Shown here: piece by piece, positions 10,176 to 22,500 of the stretch
Layout: each line of letters starts with the position of its first letter
How positions within the stretch are numbered: position 1 is the first letter of the stretch
Origin: Diaporthe sp. PMI_573
Lineage: Eukaryota; Ascomycota; Sordariomycetes; Diaporthales; Diaporthaceae
NCBI GenBank assembly: GCA_021399435.1
Contig: JAJTUP010000060.1
Span: 186,001 to 250,000 of the forward strand
DNA length: 64,000 bases
Reading direction: 5' to 3'
Notes under the pieces: model-generated
What the model was told of the DNA's origin: nothing
Seen by the model: the letters and a program-made list of their open reading frames with translations, nothing else
The model's database searches: none
Made by a program: the position numbers and the translations under genes

Positions 10176-13100
10176 TTACATGTTCGCCAGCTCGTTGTCG
10201 ATCTGGCGGTCCATGAACGTCCTCCGCTCGCCCGCAAGCTCGGTCTGCAACCTCTGCTCCACCAGGGCGCGCACCTGTTTCTTGGTGACGGTGTCGAGGT
10301 CGACCTCCCGCAGGACGGCCTGGATGCACTCAGTGATGACCGCATCCTCGGGGCCACTCGCGCCAGGGCCGCGCGTGAAGTCTACAGACAGGGTGGACTG
10401 GTTTTGCTGCATGTACCCGCTCATGGCCGTGCCAGAGCGAGACTGCCCAGCGCCCATGGCCAGGTGTGACTGTGCGCGGTCCTGATAAGGCGAGTTGCCA
10501 CGGTCGAGGCCTGTGCCGACGCTGAACGTGGAGTGTCTCTGCGCCATGCCCGGGTGATCCGTGTACGGCGTCGTGAACGTCGAGTTACGGCTCATGTGCT
10601 GCTGGAAAGGCGCAGGAGATTGCGGGGGGGCCATGTAGGCTCCGCGGCCGAGCGCGCCAGTCAGGACCGAAGGCTGACGTACGGACGAGTACACAGACTT
10701 CATGTCGTCGAGCTCGTACTCGGCACCGCCCGCGTCGTAAGGGTTGTTCATATCATGCATTCCACCCTTCTCGGTGTAACCACGACGTCCAGGCAGGTTG
10801 TTCTGCAAGGCGTGATCGTCCCAACGCTGCAAAGGAATGCTGCGAGGGTCGAAACCTTCATCGTCAACAGCGACAATCTGCTTCTGGCCCTTCTCACCGA
10901 TGACGATACGGGTGTTACCCCAGGAGAAGTTGTCCTGGTTCCAGAAGGAGTAGATGGGTAGGATGAAAGAATAGACCGGGTAGGCCATGATGTAGATGAT
11001 CATCCAGCCAATATGTTGCCATTGCCTCTTGAGGATGAAGATGAGCGCCTGAAGACCGTACACCGCTGCGATCATGATGATTGAGATCATCGGGAACTGA
11101 CCACTGTGGCTGGCAACCCTGTAGATGAGATAACCAAGGTAGATAGTTGTTGCTGGCAGGATGATGGTACCAGTGAGGTCAATCAGCACGACAAATCTCA
11201 TGCTAAAGCAGCAGAATCCACACATGTCCTTGAGCCACATCAACTCGACCAGGTTGTGAATCGTAGAGTTAATCCATCGTCGACGCTGAGACAGCAGGAC
11301 ACTCCACGTCTCAGGAGCAGCCGTTTGACAGTATGCGTCTCCGGTGAATTTGTACGCCATGTAGGGGAAGTGCTTGGTCATGAGTGTGGTCAAGAAACGA
11401 TCCTCTCCGAGAGACAGCAGGTTCTTCTTGTGAAGGGTGTCAACACGGCAGTCACTGTACTCTCGAATGATTTCATCCGCGATGATGAGAGGCTTGCCTC
11501 GGTCAGAAGTTCGGAGTCGATACATGGTGAAACTGGTCTCTTGTTAGCTGTGGGCGAAGCAAGTGTTTCAGTCAGGATATCGGCTTACCATCCAGGCAGA
11601 CAAGTAACGCTGCCGAACAGCGACTCAAATGCCTTGGCCAAGTTGTGAGAGATGAAGTACTCGTAGACCTGGATCATCGTCCACCACGACCTTTCCTCGT
11701 TCTGCAAGCTAGTTTCACCACAGATACCGGCGATCTTGGCGTTGTTGGCACAAGCGGCGACCAACCTGTTGAGTGAGTCTTCCCGGACGCAAGTATCGGC
11801 GTCTACCATCAGCAAGTACTCGTAAAGCTCAGGGTCGACGCCGATAATGTTGTTGATCTGATGGAACATCTCAAGCTCAAGAGGACTCATGGGAGCCCGA
11901 TGGTGCACGCGGTTCAGGAAGCTCATGAGCAGGATCTGAGAATCACGCTTGCCCCGGTTACCTGGCTTTGACTTCTTCTGCTCAGACTCTTTGCCGACCT
12001 TGGCGACCACAATGTAAGGGACGACGTTGCCTTCGTACTCGTAGAGACCAGAATAAACCTTGCCATAATTGAGCTGCTCGCTTCCAGTACCGACGGATTT
12101 GAAGGGCAGGGCAGGCGGATCAAGTTTAGGATCGACCCCGAGAATGTCGAGCACGATCTTCGGCGTAGGGCGGTCGTTACCGGCACCAGTGAGGACACCG
12201 TCGCAAATGACGCAGATGAGCTTCCGCTTGTTGTCGTACTGCAGAGCTGTGAGAGAGTCCAGAGCCTTGCGGAGCGAGTCTTCGCCCTCGGTGTAAGCCG
12301 GAACCTGGCAGATGACGAACTTGTCCTGTGGGGCGGGGCGTCGCTTGGAGCCGAACTGCAAGGCAGCCAAGAATTTGATTGCGATCACAGCACAGATAAT
12401 GATGGTAAAAGCGAGCAGAATATAATTGTTGGCCTGGCACCTTGCGCTGTAGCGAAACTCCGGGATGCCGGTGTAGAAGGTGTTCTTGATGCAGTTGAGG
12501 CTGTTTTGCAGACTAGCCGACTTGGTAGCGTTGTGTGCAGCGTCTTTCAGGAGGCTGTTCCACTTGGACGTGATGTCGTCGCCGGCATTGTCCGCGACGA
12601 CATCTGTCAAATCGGTGTCAAGGAAGGTGTAGCTCTTCAAGTTGTTCATCAGGTCCAGCGTGTGGAAATAATCAGTCAGATCGTAGATTGCGCCATCGTA
12701 AATGACCCAGTTGTTGTATCCAGCCTGGCCTTGAGATGAAATCTTCTTCTTGTCAACCACGACGTCGCCTTTGTAGTACTCCTTGATCTTTGGCGCGAAA
12801 GTGTCGTAGTACCAGTTTTGGTTGGCAAGAGCCGTTGTCGGGTCTGCTTGATAGTATCCCGAGGTGTGCTTTCCGTTGGGGTTGGTAACGGTCGTGTTCA
12901 CAGTCAACGCGAGGGTCTTGTCTGTCACAACTCCAGGGCACGTAACGATCAGTGGCCGCACGAAATATCCGTCGAGGTTTGCGCCAGCGAACGGTTCCAT
13001 CATAGCTGAAGTGGTCTTGATGGCGGTGTCGCTGTGTTGTGTCTTCGCGAACTTGGTGATGTCGTAGACGTGACCGTGTACACTAACCCAGAAATCGTTG

Positions 13101-15714
13101 TCTCCCGTATGTTGAGCGATCTCGCTTGATGTCCAGGCTTTGTCGAAATTGGGACAGAGCAAGAGACCGAACCAGATGATCCAAAAGACGACGAGCGCAT
13201 TCGCGAGAACAATGAAGAAGCACAGGACAAACTTCTCTCGCCAGGCCATGCGTACATCCGGTCGCTTCATCCGACCAATGAAGCTCAGGAGGAACGAGGG
13301 GATCCAGAAGGTAAGCGCCCAGACGACAGCGACCCAGATACGCCGGCTCTTGTCCACAGGTTCCTCCTCGATTTTCTTGCCTTCAGCCAGTTCAGGGTCC
13401 ATCATGCCGACGAACTCGCCTTCTTTGTTGTAGTAGTATTGGTCTTCGTGGCGGTGGGTGTCGCCTTTAATTCCAAGGCCATAGTCACCCTTGGGTGGCG
13501 CGCGCATGCTCTGAGCCTGCTGCGAAGGAGCGATGGACGGTGCCCGGGAACCACCAGGACCCAGACCGAGAGCGGCTGGGCCGAGCAAGGTGGCCTGGCT
13601 ACGGTTTCTCGAGTGGGGCAGACCCTCGTTGCTCTCGTTCGCATGGGCATCGCCGAATGGAGACTGGCCAAAGTACCCGCTGCCGTTGGTGTTGGCGGAA
13701 TATCCTGTTTCGAGACCAGTGGACGCCATGAAGCCGCCCATTCCCACGCCCATTCCCACGCCTGCCCCTGCGATTTGCCTGTTGTCGATCATACCCTCGG
13801 CCTCCCACCATGCATTTTCGTGCATCCAGACACGCTCATGACCAACAGCTACCTCGCCATTGCTCCAGCCCCTCTCGAGGAGCCAGCTTTCGATGCCATC
13901 CTTTCCGTCCTTGCATCCGAGGATCGAATAACGCTGCACGAATTCATCATGGTCAAAGTCTGCGGTGAAGTCCAAGTTCTTGTTTCGCCGGTTGGCCCAC
14001 TCAGGCAGCCTCCAGGCGCGCAGCTGGCGCGAGACACATCCTGCAGACCAAGCAGAGGTGATGGACGGCAGTCCAGCAATGCTGGCTGGCGAGTCATCTG
14101 TCGGGTGGATGGAGAGGTGATGCCAGGCGCGGCTACTGCTCAGCAGATTCTGCAGGTCCACTCGCGCATTCCGGCCCAGGTTGATGCCCTCACCCTCGGT
14201 GGGGAACAGGAGCTTCTTGAGGAATCCATCTTGGTCGGCAGCAAGGGCAAGCTTTTCCAGCACTGCCTCGCGCTTCTCGAGTTCGTGCTCTCTCTCCCGT
14301 CCAGCCGGGCCAGACATAATTCCCAAATCTGGGGCAACGGCATTCACGGCATTTTGCATCTCGCGGAGGACCGAGCTCCCCGCGGCGGGGACGTCAATGC
14401 CGTCTTGCTTCATCTCGGCGTTGATGCCTGTGGTGTCGTCGAAGATACCGCGTAGAGCCAGCGCCTTGCCGAGATCTGGGTCGGGAATCTCCAAAACGGT
14501 GATGCAGACCGTGTCCTCATTATCATTGTCGGTGTTGCTTGTCCGCGCTCCGTTGTCACTGCCAGAGAGACTTCCGCTACGAGGTGCGCGGCCCATCTCG
14601 GCAGCAATTGCAGCGTTTGCCTTGGTAATGACCCAGTCCACAAGAGCCTCGTAGAGACCACCGATGAAGGTCGACCTGTCTTCGGTGCTGCATTGAGTCG
14701 CAAGCACCTCGGGCTCGATCCCAAGCAGGCCACTGGCATCCTCGATGATATCATCGAAGTCATCCTCATCGATCTGATAGTTCAGGGTGTTTCCAAGCTT
14801 CAACAGCCCAGCAAGTGTCGAGATGAGGTTCCTGTGTGCTGAGGCCTTGATGCCGATCTGCTTCAGAGCATCGCGGAAGTCATCGGCAGCAGCAGCATCG
14901 TCGCCGTTGATCAGGTACGAAGGTGGCTCGTAGGTGTTGGAGCGTGCCAGGAGGGTGTAGCTTTCAGGGCTCTTGAGGCCAAGGAACTCACGCTCCGCCG
15001 GGGTCGCACCCGCGTTCAAGAGGTAATAGAACACATCGAAGGCCCGGTTCCCGGCCTCAGCAGAAATATTCAGCAAGCCCTTGTTCGTGTCGATGCCGCC
15101 CTGGGACAGCGCCAGGGAAGCAGCATGGAGGTCGCCGGCGAGGTTTAGTGTCAAGGTCACAGCGAGGCCGGCCTGGCGAGGGGTGGATGGGTTGTGTGGC
15201 GTCACACAGCGGATGAAGGGGAGGACTGCTTCGAGGGCCTTGAACAGCATGGGGGTCATCTGGATGGGGAGGCCATGCTGAAGGAACGGCACGAGGACGG
15301 ACGGCGTCGACGTGTGTAGAGAGCTAGAAGGGTTTCGAAGTCAGCACGTGGGAGGAAGCAGTGCGTGTCCAGCACCTCGCAGCCTGTTATCAGGCATGGT
15401 CAGGCCTTGACGTACCTCAGGATTATGCAACCATCCTCTGCCCTCCGCCTGGCGTGTTCCCAGGCGCGGGCTCCAAGAGCTGTGTCGATGGTGCCTCCAG
15501 TCGAGTGGTTTGGTGGAGGGGGGCTGGCGGTGAGCCATGTGTTGACGACGACACTGGAGCTTGCATCGAGAGCGTAGGGCCTGCCCTCGACGTAGATGTT
15601 GTGGACGGAGTTGAGCAGCGTTGTGGTGCTGACCTGAACCGACTGCTGCCCAGTTCCTCGGGGGGCACCAGGCATGTCTGATGCCACCGAGTACATGGAC
15701 ATCCGGCTCGCCAT
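10176..15714 (-). CDS. csmB: Class VII chitin synthase with myosin-like domain
   Basis: An integral membrane GT2 enzyme polymerising GlcNAc from UDP-GlcNAc into wall chitin at tips and septa. Three exons, 15416-15714, 11589-15323 and 10176-11532, give 1796 residues; introns are 92 nt (GTACGT) and 56 nt (GTAAGC), and splicing restores [10 protein letters not shown]. In order: a divergent myosin-like N-terminal region with no GESGSGKT P-loop; TM segments beginning near residue 780; a cytochrome b5-like domain ([20 protein letters not shown]) near residue 840; a second b5-like segment; then the catalytic domain from about residue 1100 ([17 protein letters not shown]) with [16 protein letters not shown] and QRRRWINST near residue 1421; TM helices; and a DEK-like C-terminus ([22 protein letters not shown]). 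Lack of the P-loop separates class VII from class V. It lies head to head with the class V gene, an arrangement known from Aspergillus csmA/csmB and Fusarium. Confidence 0.95.
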
Positions 15715-16864
15715 GTTGGGCGAAGGGACGCCTTCCTACGTGACGCCCACCAGGACAGATCACGGATGCTCGAAGTTTGTGATCACGAGGATTGTAGATG
15801 CGGTCGAAACACTATTGCGAGCAGACGTGGTGAGGTTGGGGGAAGTGCGGGTTCTCGTTCGCTGGGCAACGCTGGAGAAGGCAAGTCCAACGGCGAGTCG
15901 GCTCGCTTTGCTCGGTTCAATTAAAACGATTGCAACGCAGGTTACAAAAAGTATACAAGAAACAAACCGAGCAGGAGGTAGAAACTTAGAATCAACGACA
16001 GGAAACCAACCACCAAAGCGAGTGAGGGGGTTGATTGATTCGGGGTTGCAGGTAGAGTAGACGACGGACCAGAGATGGAGAGAAAATGTCCCATACCACG
16101 GGCTGCAGTGCACAGTACCTATTCAAACGGCTAGGACGCGAGCGGCGAGGCTACCCGGGTTCGTCTGTACCGTACCTAGGTCAGAGTGCATGTATGCCTG
16201 GGCACGCTACGGAGAGGTGTGGTACAGCAGGCGTCCTACTGGCCGGCCGAGACGTGTAGATTTCAGGGCCTCGAGCAGGATGATCCCACCCGGACAGCAG
16301 GTCCACCTGTTCGGCACAGAGCGAGAGACTACGGCAGGCCATGAGGACCCGAGGTGCAGAATACGAGGCCAAGGTGCGTTTGGTGCATGATTTTGGCGGA
16401 AAATCATCAGGCTGGGCCAAGGTGAGTGGGACCCCGTACACAGTAGAGGCGAGCAGGGCCTGGAGAAGGACCAGACGTGCAGACCTGCAGTGAAGGAAGC
16501 TTTCCACGGCTCGAGACTGGCTAACTTGAAAGGGTGCAGGAGGGCGTGTGGATGTGGCACAGTTGGCACTGTCTTGGTCGGCAGCGCCGGCGCCTTGGTA
16601 CTGTTGTCCTGGGGTACAGGCACAGTATGGTCAGGGGAAAATGATAGGGGTGTACGGGGGCTGCCCCTTTGTGGTGTGCACCCGCACCCGTATCCATCCT
16701 GCCCGGCTGCCCGCCTGCCACTCTAAAAATATATGCATGCGACGGGCGGGCGATGGCAAAAAAAAAACAGTGGAGGCCTGGCAGGGAATACGAGAAGCTA
16801 AAAACTCTTGATCGAGAAACCCGAATCGGCTGCAACACGACAGGCCGATCGACAGACAGCCAGA

Positions 16865-16915
16865 CCGACTGAATGACGGACTGACTGACTGACTGAACTG
16901 AACTGAACTGACTGA
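16865..16915. repeat. (CTGA)n / (CTGAA)n microsatellite
   Basis: The tract reads as four to five gact units followed by three actga-a units and a further gactgactg. It sits about 1.15 kb upstream of the class VII chitin synthase start. A similar short CTGA tract occurs at 46,425-46,451 upstream of MSB2. Confidence 0.7.
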
Positions 16916-18723
16916 TGCAGAAACAGTTGTTCCTGCTGCTATTCTCGTTGCAGTGCGAGGAGTGACACAGAAGTGCAAGCCTTGTCTTGATCTCGGATAA
17001 ATCGACCAACCTGCAACCAGTGTCTACTGTATCCGTTACACTACGGCGGGCGCTCCACCTACCAAAGGTACTGTGTAGCGTATTATGACCCCCCTGCCCG
17101 GTCGAGTCGGAATGGAACAGGGCAATCAATTCCAGTGGCTTGGGGACAAGAAATGCAGTCCTCTCCTTTTCTCCCCCTCTTCTGCTGCTGCTGTCTTACC
17201 GGGACGACTCACGCGGTGCAACAGGAACCACTCACCCACACAAACTTGTAAGCAAGCAGGAGGCTAGCCTCAACAAGGAGTTTTGCAACAAAATCTCCGA
17301 ACGCCTCAAATCCAATTTCTTTTTCTCTCGTTCCCGCCCGCGCCCGCTTACTCGCTCGGCCCACGATCCTCAACCCTGGCAGCTACCGTTCAGGCATAGC
17401 CTGCCTAGGAATTGCTGGTCCTCCCCTTACCGCTTCCGTCCGGGGATATCATCACCAGACAGAACCAGGCTGAGCATCAGAGCATCAACGGCTTTCCTTG
17501 GTTGGGACACTGCAAGATCGAGCAAAAGCAGGGACGAGCACCATGCCCTTGGTGCATTGTTCGATCCATCCGGCCCCATTTGACCCATCTGCATTGCTAC
17601 CGGCCGATTGATGTGCATTGGATCTGCCTCCCTGCCCTGCCCTGCCACGTCCTGGGTCCCAGCACTCGAGAGGATCTGCATACCTTGTTTTTAGCGGCCG
17701 CACCGCCAGACGAGAAAACAGGCGTGTCTGTGTTTCTGTCCGTCCGCCCTTGTACCCGTTGTCGTGTGTACGGGGACGGTGAGGGGCACCGTTCCAAGTT
17801 CTCGCGCAGAATCACATTCCTGGTCGACTCTACGCGCGACTGAGCTGAAAGTCAGCTGTGGTCTGTGGCTTGCCTGTATCTCCTGGACAATACTGCTTAC
17901 ATACGTGGGCATGCTGCACCGCGCCGGGTTGCACAGCATGGTTTCCGGGGAACCGGCATGACGCGCACCCTTGAACAAAAGTTCCCATTCGATTCGCTGC
18001 CGTCCCCGCGCTATGGTCACAACATAATAATAATAAAGCACCACTACGGAACACCGCGTCTGCGGAGTCTAGCTTACTACTGTATGTACCTGGCCTACTA
18101 GGTGCGCGCCGTGGTAGTGGCAACCAAGCCCAAGCCCAAAGCTTCTGCGGGTTGGAAAAGGGGTGGACGGCCGATCATACAGGACCCCGTAAATTAGAGT
18201 TGGTTCGTTGACGAATCTGCGAGTTGCTACTGCAAGTCCATCCAATACTGCGTACTGTGTAGTGCCACACGGCGGGCAAGTTGTCCTCGGGACACATTTG
18301 ATACAGTCCCGTGGGTTAGCAAGTCTCTCGGTCGAACCTTGCTTGGTTGGCCGGGCGAGGGCACGCGCCGCCCAGACACAAAAACCCCCCAGATCCTCAG
18401 CAACAACATAAGGACCGAGACCTCGGGATGCCCAACAAAGGACTGAGACATTTGCCCATAACCGCCGCAGCCCTAGACGGCAGTCCCGCTCTCGACTGCA
18501 CAAGCAACACGACAAACCACCGGGATGGGATGGATGGGTGAGCTCGTAACTGGGAGCAGTGCCGGATAGTGTTGCAGGGATTCCTGAAGCTTGTCATTGT
18601 CGAGTGACGTGACCTCACTGACGTCTTCTCCCTCCGCTGTAGGCTGCAGGAAAAAACCACATGCCGCAAGACGGGAGGGGGGGGGAAAGAACAATGGCAA
18701 ACCAATTGAATAGGCTGCAAGCG

Positions 18724-18860
18724 GCTGGGTCTCTTGGTCTCCTGGTCTCTTGGTCTCGGAGTGCCGTGGTCCACGCCGGCCCCAAAGGTGGTCCCAGGGG
18801 TGGGGTTGTCTGGGTGTTCTGGGTCTGTTCTGGGTCTGTTCTGGGTGTTTCTGGGTGCGC
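18724..18860. repeat. Imperfect short tandem repeats in the chitin synthase intergenic region
   Basis: Two adjacent degenerate arrays are seen: about four units of (t)cttggtct(c) at 18731-18760 and about four units of tctgggt(g)tt/ctgt at 18811-18858. They lie just upstream of the TATA-like box before the class V gene and suggest local slippage in the promoter. Confidence 0.6.
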
Positions 18861-19049
18861 CCCAGGGAGCCTGGACTTCGTATAGGAGTCGACCTGCACA
18901 ACTGGCCCCATCGGCATGCCGTATAAAAATATACCTGCCCCAGAAATGGTCCCTTTACACTGCCCAGCTGTCCGTCGCCGTCGCCCCCTTTAACCCGGGG
19001 TTCATTGGTAGACCTGGACGAGCCACGGCTCCAACCCGAGCGCCACCTG

Positions 19050-19222
19050 ATGCTTGCATGCACCGTACTGTTCGTGCAGACTGCACCCTGCTGCTGCTCA
19101 CTGTGTTGTACTGCCCGCGCCTTCGGACTCTTAGACCTGGGCTGGGCGTGATCCGTTCTGAAGCATCCCATTGCATGCATATCGTTGTTGCCTTTGCTCC
19201 TGCTCCTCATCCTCCCACCTAG
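19050..19222 (+). promoter_or_regulatory. Two overlapping upstream ORFs before the class V chitin synthase gene
   Basis: ATGs at 19050 (33 codons, stop at 19149-19151) and 19058 (54 codons, stop ends 19222) lie downstream of the TATA-like box at 18921 and upstream of the main ATG at 19580. If transcription starts near 18950, both would be in the leader and could restrain translation. Peptide sequences show no recognisable family. Confidence 0.35.
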
Positions 19223-19579
19223 ACATTCGTTTTTGTCATTGTTTTGTTTGACGCTCGCTCGCTTGTAATCGAGTAATAGTGGTTCTTGAGCCGTTCGTTG
19301 ATCTCAAGACTCCCGTGCCCGCAGTCTCGGATTCTACACGTCCACGTCTTTTGTCGTGGTGGAAAAGAGCTCTCTCAACGGGACATCTCGTACGCAGGGC
19401 ATCTCAGCCAAAATATTCCTCTCCGCCGTTGCTGAGTTTGGGTCTAAGAGCGTAGCAGTGCTCGATTCTGCACGATCTCCAGTCCGGCCCTGAACCACAA
19501 CGGCCACTGAGGAAACGCTTGGGCTAAGTATTCCCCAGACGCCATTTCTGGCTGTCTCGGACGAACCTCAACGTCCACC

Positions 19580-22500
19580 ATGGCGTCCAACGTCCACGGC
19601 GGCGGTAGCGGTGGTGCTCACACCCAACCGTCGCTGCCCTCGTTGCCCGCCCATCTTCAGTCCGACACACAGATCACGGCACACCTCGCCAGTCGGTTCC
19701 ATGTCAACATCCCGACCGCACAGCTGTCCTCCCACGCCCTGATCTCACTCAATACCTATACTTCGTCCACCAAGGGTCACGATGGCGGCAAGGAGGGAAG
19801 TGCCATGGCTGCTGCCGAGGACATGGCCGGCAGGGCCTTCATCAGGATGGGCCATCGTTCCGAGAATCAAGCCATCCTGTTTCTGTAAGCCCGTCTTTTC
19901 TGCTCTGCTGTCTTCTTGCCGTCCTACTTTTGCCCGTGACGCTGACTTGAGGCCAGTGGTGAATCCGGCTCTGGCAAGACCACCGTGCGATCACACATCC
20001 TTACCGCCCTCCTGAACAAAACCTCTACGCCTCTCTCTAATAAGGTCTCCTTGGCTGCGTACGTCTTCGACACCCTGACGACCACCAAGACCGCCACCAC
20101 GCCAACCGCCTCCAAGGCTGGCCTCTTTTACGAGCTGCAGTACGACACATCCTCCTCGACGCACCCGGACCTTATCGGTGGTAAGCTGCTTGACCACCGT
20201 CTCGAACGGAGTAGGATCGCAGAAGTACCAACCGGAGAACGGAATTTCCACGTCCTATACTATCTTCTGGCGGGAACCAGCGGTGCTGAAAAGCAGCATC
20301 TTGGTCTTGATCAGCCTGGCGGGGCCGGCCAGAAGAGATGGAGATTCCTCGGCCATCCCACACAGCTCAAGGTCGGCATCAATGACGCCGAGGGCTTCCA
20401 GCTGTTCAAGACGGCCCTGAGGAAGCTCGAATTCGCAAGGGGCGAGATCGCAGAAATATGCCAGATCCTAGCCACCATCCTGCACATTGGCCAGCTTGAA
20501 TTCGAGACGTCCAACAGCACAACGGTTACAGGAGACGACAGCGGTGGTTTCTCTCATGAGGGTGGTCAGACGTCGACCACAGTCAAGAACAAGGATGTCC
20601 TCAGCATCGTGGCAGCTTTCCTAGGAGTAGGCCAGCAAGATTTGCAGACAACCCTGGGTTACAAGACCAAGATCATCCACAAGGAGAGGGTCACGGTCAT
20701 GCTGGACCCTGCTGGGGCTCGATCCAACGCCAACGAACTCGCCAGGACTCTGTACTCCTTGCTCGTTGCGTACGTCATTGAGAACATCAACCAGCGGATA
20801 TGTGCCCCCGAGGAGTCCATTGCCAACACTGTCTCCATCGTGGATTTCCCTGGTTTCATCCAGCAGTCCCCCACCCATTCCACGATTGACCAGCTTCTCA
20901 ACAACGCTGCCACAGAAGCCCTGTACAACCTGACATTGAAGAACTTCTTTGACAATAAGGCGGAGCTGCTCGAGAGCGAGGAAGTGTCTGTCGCGGCAAC
21001 CAGTTATTTCGACAACTCAGACGCCACCAAGGGGCTCCTCAAAACTGGAAACGGCCTGCTGAGTATCCTTGATGACCAGACTCGGCGTCACCGCACCGAC
21101 ATACAGCTGCTGGAGAGCTTGAGGAAACGATTCGATGGCAAGAACCCGGCCATCTCTGTCAGTTCCGCCACTGCCAGACTTCCAGGCAGCAACTTCCTGT
21201 CCGAGAATGCTGCTGCGTCGTTCACTGTCAGGCACTTTGCTGGGGAGGTCGAATACCCTGTCAAGAGCTTGGTTGAGGAAAACGGTGAGGTCATCTCGGG
21301 TGATTTGCTCAACCTCATCAACTCGACCAAGAGCGACTTTGTGGCCCGTCTGTTTGGTCAGGAGGCTCTGCAAACCGTCGTTCACCCGCAGGAGCGAACT
21401 GCTGTTATGCAGGCCACCGTCAGCTCCAAGCCCACGCGTGCTCCAAGTGTCATGTCCAAGAAGAACAGGTACCGCCCCGGCACAGTGAAGCGCCCTGGGA
21501 CAGCCTATACTGCGGCCCACGAGTCTGAGAAGGTGGAAGAGGAGTCTAGCGAGCCAAAGCGAAGCATTCGCCACAGCGAGCAAGGGGCGTCTGGCCAATT
21601 TTTGTCTGCTTTGGACAATGTGACCAAATCCGTCACTGCACCTGGTACCAATGCGTACTTTGTCTTTTGTCTGAAGCCCAACGACAGGAGGATCGCAAAC
21701 CAGTTCGACAGCAAATGTGTGCGGACACAGGTGCAGACTTTTGGCATTGCCGAGATCAGCCAACGCCTCCGCTCGGCAGACTTCACCATTTTCTTGCCGT
21801 TTGCCGAGTTTCTCGGCCTGGCTGACGCAGACACGATCCTCGTTGGCAGCGAACGGGAGAAGGTCGAGCTCGTTGTTGAGGAGAAGCGGTGGCCGAGCAA
21901 TGAAGTGCAAGTAGGCTCGACCGGTGTCTTCCTTAGTGAACGCTGCTGGATGGAGATGAACAACTTTGCTGAGATCGACTCTAACCGATATCGACTACCA
22001 TCCGATGCGGGCGACAATCTCACACCTGGTGGCACTCCAGGCGACCCCTTCGCCGCTTCGAAGGAACGCCTGCTCTCTGCAAGCAACACGCCTGGCTACA
22101 ATGACAAGACGAAGTCTGGGTACTTTGGCAGCGACGATGTTGATGCCCGCTCAGATGCCGGGATGACGGCAATAGGCGGCGGCGACATGTTCAAAAACCT
22201 CGAGACTCGCGAGGAGATGGCCCAGAAGAGCAACGAGAAGAACATGGAGGAGGTTGAGGAATTCAGGGACAGCGGCACTCGAAAGCGCTGGATCTTCTTC
22301 GTCTACCTCCTGACCTGGTGGGTGCCCGACTTCCTCGTCCGCACAATGGGCAAGATGCCTCGAAAGGATGTGCGCATGGCGTGGCGAGAAAAGCTGGCAA
22401 TCAACATGATCATCTGGCTCAGCTGCTTGATCGCTATTTTCTTCACCATCGCCCTACCTCAAATTATCTGCCCCAAGCAGAACGTGTACAGCTCTTCCGA

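Larger units (their letters stand above)
15715..19579. promoter_or_regulatory. 3.9 kb shared upstream region of the class VII and class V chitin synthase genes
   Basis: No third gene is supported between the two divergent chitin synthase genes. Visible elements are a palindrome-like tacctaggtc at 16173-16182, a TA-rich box (aaatatat) near 16727-16735 oriented toward the class VII gene, a (CTGA)n tract at 16865-16915, and a TATA-like tataaaaatata at 18921-18932 oriented toward the class V gene. Overlapping upstream ORFs at 19050-19151 and 19058-19222 would lie in a long class V leader. Transcription starts are not known, so leader length is inferred. Confidence 0.5.

Noticed and set aside
13439..14455. 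Plus-strand open frame of 338 codons
   Set aside because: Antisense to the class VII chitin synthase exon, without recognised motif.
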